Assembly (NCBI RefSeq): GCF_002849695.1 | Contig: NZ_CP018937.1 | Location: forward strand, 2,790,001 to 2,854,000 | DNA from: Bacteroides fragilis | GTDB taxonomy: Bacteria > Bacteroidota > Bacteroidia > Bacteroidales > Bacteroidaceae | DNA: 64,000 bases | Direction of reading: 5' to 3' | Part shown: positions 16,354-23,168 of the stretch, piece by piece | Layout: each line of letters opens with the position of its first letter | How positions within the stretch are numbered: position 1 is the first letter of the stretch | Made by a program: the position numbers and the translations under genes | The notes under the pieces: generated by a model | What the model was told of the DNA's origin: nothing | Database searches by the model: none | Seen by the model: only the letters and a program-made list of their open reading frames with translations

Positions 16354-16396
16354 ACGAAGAAGAGGAAATTCAATAATGAATTTCCTCTTCTTCGTT
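16353..16396 (+). terminator. tRNA-His terminator, 20-bp perfect hairpin
   Basis: Left arm 16353-16372 and right arm 16377-16396 are perfectly complementary over 20 bp with a 4-nt loop. The stem begins at the tRNA 3' end. Confidence 0.8.
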
Positions 16397-16419
16397 ATAT
16401 ATTAGGCTTTCCAGAAAAT

Positions 16420-16467
16420 TATATTACTTTAGAGGCAGGGTCAAAGCCCTGCCTCTAAAGTAATATA
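16420..16467 (-). terminator. 21-bp perfect hairpin closing the leftward eight-gene operon
   Basis: Left arm 16420-16440 and right arm 16447-16467 are perfectly complementary with a 6-nt loop. It lies 38 nt past the DUF4857 stop, and the A/T-rich outer stem gives T residues after the GC core. It probably acts as a bidirectional terminator with the tRNA hairpin. Confidence 0.75.
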
Positions 16468-16504
16468 TATTCATTAAAATGAAATATATTTTATCAGGCC
16501 GCAT

Positions 16505-17533
16505 TTAAAAACGCGGCATGACGAACTTATCATCAGGAGATGTAAAGGACAATCCCGGAACAGAACGACGCATATCTTTATAGGCATGTTCTTTAATCAG
16601 TGAATAATCTGTAGCATCCAGGGCATAGTAATAATCATCTTTATCTGTCGATAACTTTACAGTCCAATCAAACATATTTCCAAAGATAGTCAACTCATCT
16701 TTTGCCGGATCGAAACCGGGGAGAGCTGATTTCACCAAACTTCCATCACTATTGATAACATAAAAATGATGCTTGCTATCAACCATATACCCCAAAGTCC
16801 GGCGACTACGGAACTCAGTAATAAACACATATTCCGGCAAGACTCCTTCAGGCAACTGAATAGCTTTCACATACGGACGTCCCTTGGTGCACTTCAGATG
16901 GAACAGTTTATGGTTGGCATCTAAAACCAGATATCCCTCATCATAGTCTTTACGGGTAGTCGGATTGCCCGAAGCATAGCTTGCGGGAAAAGCAAACCCT
17001 TTCTGAACCAGCATATCCGTAAACAATTTGCTCTTCGCCTCATCTATACGATTCGTCTCCATACGAATAAATTCCATACCTTTATCGGTAAAACGGAATG
17101 CATCTTCGGGCATTTTTAAATCCACCCGTTTGGACATGGACTCCATCAGGAAATAAAGTCCTGTCTGGGGAGCATTGATGGCTGACGGCACACTCTTGAA
17201 AGTAAAGTTTGTCAATTGAATATCTTTCGGACTAACCGCCTTGCCACAAATGGTATCAGGGAAACGTTCGTCCGCCGTAAGCTGGCGTACATAGAGAGAA
17301 GGCAATAAACTGTCCACCTGCTGCTGTGTATATGTATTGCCTTTTGTATCATAGCGGTAAAGTTGCTTATTCTCATCCAGTTGTGTAATAACAAAATCAC
17401 CAAGTACGGAACTATACATAGTAAAAGGAGCTTTGACAGGCTTCAATGTGAGAAAAGCATAGCACCAAGGCAACTGCCATACAAGCAGGACAGCCACAGT
17501 AACATAAAAAAATATTTTGCTGAATCGAATCAT
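16505..17533 (-). CDS. DUF4857-like membrane-anchored protein
   Basis: 342 residues. An N-terminal hydrophobic helix at about 5-25 (IFFYVTVAVLLVWQLPWCYA) acts as an anchor or uncleaved signal. The rest is a soluble, beta-rich extracytoplasmic domain that may be propeller-like (LDANHKLFHLKC, DSKHHFYVINSDGSLVKS, YYYALDATDYSLIKEH). It resembles the DUF4857 family, which I recall next to ABC-2 transporter genes in Bacteroides; unverified. It is the last gene of the operon, 32 nt after the permease, so it probably works with that ABC system. Function unknown. Confidence 0.75.
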   Translation of the reverse strand: MIRFSKIFFYVTVAVLLVWQLPWCYAFLTLKPVKAPFTMYSSVLGDFVITQLDENKQLYRYDTKGNTYTQQQVDSLLPSLYVRQLTADERFPDTICGKAVSPKDIQLTNFTFKSVPSAINAPQTGLYFLMESMSKRVDLKMPEDAFRFTDKGMEFIRMETNRIDEAKSKLFTDMLVQKGFAFPASYASGNPTTRKDYDEGYLVLDANHKLFHLKCTKGRPYVKAIQLPEGVLPEYVFITEFRSRRTLGYMVDSKHHFYVINSDGSLVKSALPGFDPAKDELTIFGNMFDWTVKLSTDKDDYYYALDATDYSLIKEHAYKDMRRSVPGLSFTSPDDKFVMPRF

Positions 17534-17565
17534 GTTTGTTTGATTTTTTAGTAATAAACATTCAG

Positions 17566-18237
17566 TTAGTCTTGCTTACCGGCCTTGAACCGTACCACAG
17601 AAATCCACGAAAGAGAAGCGATAAGCAGCGTATAAAGTGTCAGCCAGGGCAAGAAACTGTTATAAGCCTCCGCTCCCGGGGCCAGAAAGTAGACACGGAA
17701 AATCAATGCCGCAATAATCAGATTCAAAACCCTGCGTTTCCATGTGGGCTCCAGGCAAATCCATGAAACAAGCAAATAACCGGCAAATCCGGCAAGGAAC
17801 CATGGAGCTGCAGATAATAAGATACGCTGCACCAACTCACTTGTAAAATGTTGTGGCAGATAAACTCCCATAATAATAAAACTCATAGCAAAACAGGTTA
17901 CCAGTGCAAGTACACCATAGGCCAACATCGACATGACCATCTTCTTCTGTGAATAAGGCAAATGCAAAGTAAGTTTCAAACACTTACGTTGCATCTCGGG
18001 AAAAAACTGTACGGCAGCAAGCAAAATACCGATAAGTAAAGGGACAAATTGCAACAAATCAATAAATATAGCATCCTTCTGAACCATTACCACCCATAAA
18101 TGATCGATTCCCTGTATGGCAATGGTGCGGCCAATACGAAGCATGGAATATCCTGTGATTCCTATCATAAAAAGAGTTGCCAGCAACAAATACCAACGCG
18201 TTTTTATCCACTCTTTATAAAATATGGCTTGTATCAT
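17566..18237 (-). CDS. ABC-2 type transporter permease
   Basis: A 223-residue membrane protein with about six hydrophobic segments, beginning MIQAIFYKEWIKTRWYLLLA. The EWIKTRW segment before the first helix is typical of ABC-2 permeases. It lies 22 nt after the ATPase gene and 32 nt before the DUF4857-like gene. With the ATPase it would form an exporter or membrane-remodelling ABC complex of the type known from NosFY and similar pairs. No specific substrate can be read from the sequence. Confidence 0.8.
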   Translation of the reverse strand: MIQAIFYKEWIKTRWYLLLATLFMIGITGYSMLRIGRTIAIQGIDHLWVVMVQKDAIFIDLLQFVPLLIGILLAAVQFFPEMQRKCLKLTLHLPYSQKKMVMSMLAYGVLALVTCFAMSFIIMGVYLPQHFTSELVQRILLSAAPWFLAGFAGYLLVSWICLEPTWKRRVLNLIIAALIFRVYFLAPGAEAYNSFLPWLTLYTLLIASLSWISVVRFKAGKQD

Positions 18238-18259
18238 ATTTCTTCTATTTATTTACATA

Positions 18260-19147
18260 TTAATACTTTCCGGTAAGACCGATAAAGGCATCTTCCAGAC
18301 TTACATTTTCGTGCTGCAAACCAGTAAAGGGAACTTGACTTTCCTTCAATAGTTTCTCCACATCCATGGGAGGCAAAAAAGAATACGTCTCCAAGGTCTG
18401 ACGGATGACAGCCGGATGATAGCAAGTTGCCGGCAACTGAGGCTGATAACCCTCGGGCACAGCACAAGTATATCTTCTCAGCTCTTTCATCAACGTTTCA
18501 ATAGGTTGTTGAATAAGGATAGAGCCATAATCCATAATAATACAATCATCAATCAACCGCTCCATATCCTGAATAATATGGGAAGTCAGGAAAACAGTCT
18601 TGTTCTCGGAACGGGCATAGTCACGCAAATAATCCACAAAAAGGCGGCGATAACCCGGATCAAGTCCTAAAGAGAAATCATCCAGAATCAACAACTCCGG
18701 ATTTTGTGCCAGGATCAGTCCCAATGCCACTTGCGAACGCTGTCCGTTCGACATTCTTGAGATACGTTGCCCCGGAGCTACCTTCAGTTTATTCATCAAG
18801 TCATAATAAGCCTCCTTTTTCCATTGTCCCGGATAAAAAGAAGCATAAAACTTTTCTATCTGTGTGATATTCATAAACTGATATTGAACATGACCTTCCA
18901 GCAATAAGCCGATATTCCTGCGTAAAGCAGGGTCCATGGTCTGAATGTTCTCACCAAAGATGCGACATTCGCCCGAACGTGGCTGAAGATAACCGCTCAA
19001 TATATTAATGGTTGTCGTTTTCCCTGTGCCATTTTTACCCAACAATCCCAAGATACGCCCTTGAGGTACTTCAAAACTCAAGTTTTCATAAATTTTACGT
19101 TGACCGTAATAATGAGTCAGGTTCTTACATTCTATAATTGCACTCAT
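18260..19147 (-). CDS. ABC transporter ATP-binding protein (ABC-2 class)
   Basis: 295 residues with a complete ATPase core: Walker A GLLGKNGTGKTTTINIL (about 34), signature MSNGQRSQVALG (about 132), Walker B ELLILDDFSLGLDPG (about 150) and H-loop FLTSHIIQDM. The residue after the Walker B Asp is Asp rather than Glu, which may lower hydrolysis. The C-terminal 80 residues are a family-specific extension. It couples with the downstream permease (22 nt gap). Being downstream of a TonB receptor and PepSY protein suggests work on the same substrate or in building the same envelope complex. Confidence 0.92.
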   Translation of the reverse strand: MSAIIECKNLTHYYGQRKIYENLSFEVPQGRILGLLGKNGTGKTTTINILSGYLQPRSGECRIFGENIQTMDPALRRNIGLLLEGHVQYQFMNITQIEKFYASFYPGQWKKEAYYDLMNKLKVAPGQRISRMSNGQRSQVALGLILAQNPELLILDDFSLGLDPGYRRLFVDYLRDYARSENKTVFLTSHIIQDMERLIDDCIIMDYGSILIQQPIETLMKELRRYTCAVPEGYQPQLPATCYHPAVIRQTLETYSFLPPMDVEKLLKESQVPFTGLQHENVSLEDAFIGLTGKY

Positions 19148-19174
19148 GCTTTATAAATCATTTTTCGTTTGTTA

Positions 19175-19750
19175 TTAGAAACACGTCAGGAAAAGAATAG
19201 GAATCAGAATACCGGCCACCAACTCGACTCCCCCTCTGCCCCACAATCCTTTAGGACCTTTTATCATCACCATACCGCTGACAGTGATAATAATCAGACA
19301 GACAGCAAAGGCATCGGCAAACCAAGTCCACCACTTGCCCGGATTGAAATGGAGTTGTACCATGGAAGAGATCAGCGGACGGCGCTTCACCCCCTCGTAG
19401 ACAGCATCTTTTGTCCGGGTATTAATCACCAGACTTGAACCTCCTTTCAGAAAAACCTTAATCCGATCCGGTTTCGGATAATAATATTTAGTAAAATTTC
19501 CGGCTTCGTCCAGTGGTTCCAACAAAGCCAAAATCATCTTCTCATTGACTTTATTCTTGTCCGACAGGTCCTCTGTTATTTTATATTCCGTTCGTGTCAC
19601 TGTATAATGGGGATTTATGCTATCCCTATGGTTCATCACGATACCCGAAATAGCATAAATCAAAATCATTCCTGCAAAGAAGAAAGACAGATCACGGTGG
19701 ATAATCCGGCTCCATTTGCGGAATGCAGCACCTTTATTCTGCGATCTCAT
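19175..19750 (-). CDS. PepSY-type membrane protein
   Basis: 191 residues: an N-terminal cytoplasmic segment, a membrane helix about 22-43 (FFFAGMILIYAISGIVMNHR), a periplasmic domain of about 95 residues, then two helices about 145-165 and 170-191. His residues at the membrane edges (IIHRD, MNHRD, QLHFNP) match the layout of PepSY transmembrane proteins, some of which carry haem and act as siderophore-iron reductases. This short form has three helices. Its start overlaps the end of the OB-fold-like gene by 17 nt, so the two are translationally linked. The reductase idea is inference. Confidence 0.75.
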   Translation of the reverse strand: MRSQNKGAAFRKWSRIIHRDLSFFFAGMILIYAISGIVMNHRDSINPHYTVTRTEYKITEDLSDKNKVNEKMILALLEPLDEAGNFTKYYYPKPDRIKVFLKGGSSLVINTRTKDAVYEGVKRRPLISSMVQLHFNPGKWWTWFADAFAVCLIIITVSGMVMIKGPKGLWGRGGVELVAGILIPILFLTCF

Positions 19751-20318
19751 AAGAACTGGCTTCCATATAGTAGAATGACAGATAATCTTTTCCGGTAGCA
19801 GCTTTTCTTTCTGCTATCTTTGCACGAAAGTCTGCAATACGGGCTTCAGGAGTGTTGGCTGTTTCACCGCGTGCTTTTTTTTCCGAATCACATCCGGCAG
19901 CAGTTTCTCCATGAGATTTTTCGGTCTGGGCTTTCAGTTTAGCCTCCCAGTTTTGCAAGTAAGCTTCATCTACCCGCTGTTCCTTTAACGTTCCGGTCAC
20001 TGTGACAATGGCATTGATACATTTGGTGTCAAACGAACCCAAAGGTCCGGCTTCCACACGAATCGTTTTGGTATCATCACTGCCCATCAGGAATATTTTT
20101 GTAGCTCCGTGCTTGCAGGTATGTGTGCAGATTCCTTCTATAGTCACCTCCCGGTTAGCCAGTGAATCGGCATGCGCCAGCAGGTTATCGACGCTCAATG
20201 CCGCCGGAACCGCCTGCTCCGTTTTTTCGGACTGACTCTGTTTGTTACTGTTTCCACAAGAAGTAGTAGTTACTAAAGCTGCCATTAAGGTTGCAGCGAC
20301 CATAAACTTAATTTTCAT
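19734..20318 (-). CDS. OB-fold-like lipoprotein with CTHTC motif
   Basis: 194 residues with a clear lipobox (LVTTTSC, Cys about residue 21), then a Ser/Gln-rich linker. A beta-barrel-like domain at about 40-115 contains NREVTIEGICTHTCKHGATK and VTVTGTLKEQ, resembling the OB-fold nucleic-acid/tRNA_anti-like domains found in periplasmic proteins. The C-x-H-x-C-x-H arrangement could bind a metal or haem. The C-terminal half is charged and helical. It lies in the TonB operon between the DUF6850 barrel (20 nt gap) and the PepSY gene (overlap). Its role is unknown; a metal or cofactor handover function is speculative. Confidence 0.7.
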   Translation of the reverse strand: MKIKFMVAATLMAALVTTTSCGNSNKQSQSEKTEQAVPAALSVDNLLAHADSLANREVTIEGICTHTCKHGATKIFLMGSDDTKTIRVEAGPLGSFDTKCINAIVTVTGTLKEQRVDEAYLQNWEAKLKAQTEKSHGETAAGCDSEKKARGETANTPEARIADFRAKIAERKAATGKDYLSFYYMEASSYEIAE

Positions 20319-20338
20319 ATGCTAACTGTTTTTATTTT

Positions 20339-21889
20339 TCAGAAAAAGATGCCCAGTGAACAAGCGGCATACTGGGCCGTTCCGCATTTTTTATAATATG
20401 CAGTCTGCCATTGAACAGACAAAGACAGGTTATACTGTTTCATGATGGGATAATCCCCTTGCAGACGAATCCCTACCATACTATAGCTATCAGATAAATA
20501 GTCAATATTCGCCAACAAAGTCCGGGCGGACGACTTCGCGGCATCCAATCCCGGTAAAGAATATTCAGCCGATAAATTGGCATAATATCCACCGTTTGCT
20601 TCTGCGGTCAATCGCAGCTGCCTCTTCTGATACTGCAAACGGGCACGCAAAGAACCCTCCAGAGCAGACAGGTGAACAAACCGGGATACGGCGTTGTAAT
20701 CCGTCTCCAACCGATGGTAGATTATGTTTGGAACAATTGCTCCTCCCCATACACCTTTATCGGTCAAAAGCTTCTCCCACAAACCACTTACGGCAATCCT
20801 ACTATTCGTGACCTTCATTCCCGGAGATGTGCTGATTAATGCTCCATAAGAGCTTCCGCCCGCCTCTCCGTAAATATTCTCCGTTCCTTTACGGACTGTA
20901 TAGCCTGCATCCAGTTTCACTGCAAGATGTTCTGCCTGCTGAAGTTCCCGCATCCAAGTCACGTTCCCTTTCAAATCAGTCGTATTCAATTCCAGCAAAG
21001 TGAGATTATTGGCATTGCTCAATTTCTTGTCCATCGACATACGGTCAATTGAGACTGTGGCCGATATCCCCTTCTCCGTATCAGCCGGCAGAATGCCTAT
21101 GCTTCCTCCCCACCGGGTGCCTTGATGCTTCGTTCCGGTCTGGTTTCCGGCAAAACGCACATAATCCATGCCCAATCCCAACATATGGTATACCGAAGTG
21201 GAACCTTTATCTGCAAGGAATGAAATCTCACTTTTCTGCTGATAAAGCCGGAAATCTGCGGAAACTCCCAAACGATATGTCCCCAGACGATATCCTGCTC
21301 CCAAAGCAAAAGAGAGATCGGAAGCTGTATTACGCGGACGCGGATCTTTATCCCGATAATTATGAGACGCCCTGTAACCACCGGTGATTCCCCACGTCCA
21401 GAAACCCGACTCACTGGCGTAACCTCCATTGAAATAATAAGTTTCTCCTTTCAGGAAACCGCCAATGGAATCACCGGTCACGTAAGGAGCGATCAGTTTC
21501 CAGTCTATATTTTCATTCCATAACACATTCTCCTGCTTCTCACTTCTGTATCCTGCTGAACCGAATACACGATCACGTTCCGAAAGAATGACGAAAGAGT
21601 TGACATCTACCCCGATACGGGTATCCTTATCACCTTCCTGTTTCAAAGATGCTTTTCCTTTATCATGATAAGCTCCATTTACGTCCAACCTTGTCCATGT
21701 ATACGGAGTATAGTAATAATAAAGTGCCGGATTCCGCCATACCTCACCACGAAATCCGGTCGTGAATGAAGCGGTACGGATTACCTTATCGGACAGGGAG
21801 AGTGTGTCGGCAGTCTGCCCGAAGGCTTCCTGCCGACTCTCCACAAATAAAGCAATCAGCAACGTAATGATAATTCGGATTCGCATCAT
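20339..21889 (-). CDS. DUF6850-like outer-membrane beta-barrel protein
   Basis: 516 residues from the tandem ATG at 21889 (MMRIRIIITLLIALF); the longer frame would need a TTG start. Signal peptide to about residue 25 (EAFGQ). The remainder is alternating amphipathic strands rich in Tyr and Gly, ends YAACSLGIFF with a terminal Phe, and includes GFRGEVWRNPALYYYYTPYT. I recall this as the DUF6850 barrel family co-encoded with DUF4876 and a TonB receptor; unverified. It is likely an outer-membrane barrel of about 20 strands. Gap to DUF4876 is 38 nt. Confidence 0.75.
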   Translation of the reverse strand: MMRIRIIITLLIALFVESRQEAFGQTADTLSLSDKVIRTASFTTGFRGEVWRNPALYYYYTPYTWTRLDVNGAYHDKGKASLKQEGDKDTRIGVDVNSFVILSERDRVFGSAGYRSEKQENVLWNENIDWKLIAPYVTGDSIGGFLKGETYYFNGGYASESGFWTWGITGGYRASHNYRDKDPRPRNTASDLSFALGAGYRLGTYRLGVSADFRLYQQKSEISFLADKGSTSVYHMLGLGMDYVRFAGNQTGTKHQGTRWGGSIGILPADTEKGISATVSIDRMSMDKKLSNANNLTLLELNTTDLKGNVTWMRELQQAEHLAVKLDAGYTVRKGTENIYGEAGGSSYGALISTSPGMKVTNSRIAVSGLWEKLLTDKGVWGGAIVPNIIYHRLETDYNAVSRFVHLSALEGSLRARLQYQKRQLRLTAEANGGYYANLSAEYSLPGLDAAKSSARTLLANIDYLSDSYSMVGIRLQGDYPIMKQYNLSLSVQWQTAYYKKCGTAQYAACSLGIFF

Positions 21890-21927
21890 GAATAATAAAG
21901 ATTTATATATCAATAGGATGGATTCAA

Positions 21928-23142
21928 TTATTTGTTAAACAGGCTCGGAGTAGCCGCAGGTGTGAAATCAACGGTAGAGTTATTTGTATCCTGCAATACT
22001 TCCCGATCACCATCCTTATAGGCAACTTTACGCATTACGCACTTTCCGATGTTTTCTGCAACGGTATTGTTCACACCGATATAAGTATGCCCCATATCCA
22101 ACCCGGTAGAGGTAACATTCCACTGCCATTCATTGGAAGCACCTACATTTACAGCATCAATCACCCATTCATTGGGGAACTTATATTTGCTTTGCGGCTT
22201 ACTGGCTGTTCCATTTTGCATGATATACGTATAGTTGTATGCATAGTCTGAAATATACTTTTCTTTAGTCATGCCTTTGGGTAATCTGCCGATAGCATAG
22301 GCGCGATTTCCCTGTTTATTCAACACCCAGATAGTTTTGGAATAACAATAATAAACATCCAGATTGGGAACAGCCGGATTATCCACATCTTGCTTCGATT
22401 CAATATACCACTCAAAATTGGCTTTACTTAAATCTATAGAATTCGGATTAGCCTCTTTATGATTGATCGCATTGTCACAAAGGATAAAGGACTCTCCCGG
22501 TTGTACCGGATAATCTGTTCCGCTGCCCGGCACCGCTACAACAGAGCCTACCGCAATAGCTTCATTCATAATATCCGGATCTACCGACTGATATTTCTGG
22601 GTAGTTTGGAATTGTGATTCCATAAATATCAATCCATCCGCATACAAAACTTTATCCGAGTTATTATAGATACGTACATACTGGTCGCCATTATATTGCT
22701 TGCCTGCTTCATTATAGGTTCCGGGAATAAATATCTCGGCAATCACAAAATCGGGGTCACCTGTATTGAGTACATGAACTTTCAGTTCCAACTTGTATGA
22801 CCCTCCGGATACGGCCACATTCTGTTGCACTCCCTGTACATCGACTTCCACCGGAGTTCCATTCTGTGAGTAAGTTCCCTTACCGATGAAAGTTACATTA
22901 TACAACCCATCCGCCAATTCAATACTTTGAGCCGGATAGGCAATGTCTGTCTTGACAGATGTATTTACATTTTCAAAAGTATAGGTCCCACCGGTCAGTT
23001 GCAGACCCTCGATAGTTGTATCTACAGTAGTGGTAATACCTACAGTGGATATGCTCACTTTGTCATCATCACTACATGCGGTAAATCCCAGCATTGTCGC
23101 AAAAAGGATTGCGATTGTCAATTGATTCTTTTTCATCTTCAT
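21928..23142 (-). CDS. DUF4876-like surface lipoprotein
   Basis: 404 residues. Lipobox LGFTAC places the lipidated Cys at about residue 22, followed by SDDDK, an acidic stretch like the Bacteroides lipoprotein surface-export signal, so it is probably surface-exposed. An N-terminal Ig-like beta region (about 30-130) is followed by a larger domain with FVIAEIFIPGTYNEAG, YVRIYNNSDKVLYADGL and a C-terminal WVIDAVNVGASNEW. This matches my memory of DUF4876, usually paired with a TonB receptor. It lies 26 nt after the receptor gene, where SusD-like or HmuY-like capture proteins often sit. Ligand unknown. Confidence 0.8.
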   Translation of the reverse strand: MKMKKNQLTIAILFATMLGFTACSDDDKVSISTVGITTTVDTTIEGLQLTGGTYTFENVNTSVKTDIAYPAQSIELADGLYNVTFIGKGTYSQNGTPVEVDVQGVQQNVAVSGGSYKLELKVHVLNTGDPDFVIAEIFIPGTYNEAGKQYNGDQYVRIYNNSDKVLYADGLIFMESQFQTTQKYQSVDPDIMNEAIAVGSVVAVPGSGTDYPVQPGESFILCDNAINHKEANPNSIDLSKANFEWYIESKQDVDNPAVPNLDVYYCYSKTIWVLNKQGNRAYAIGRLPKGMTKEKYISDYAYNYTYIMQNGTASKPQSKYKFPNEWVIDAVNVGASNEWQWNVTSTGLDMGHTYIGVNNTVAENIGKCVMRKVAYKDGDREVLQDTNNSTVDFTPAATPSLFNK

Positions 23143-23168
23143 TTCTATTTTGTTTTATTATTCATTTA

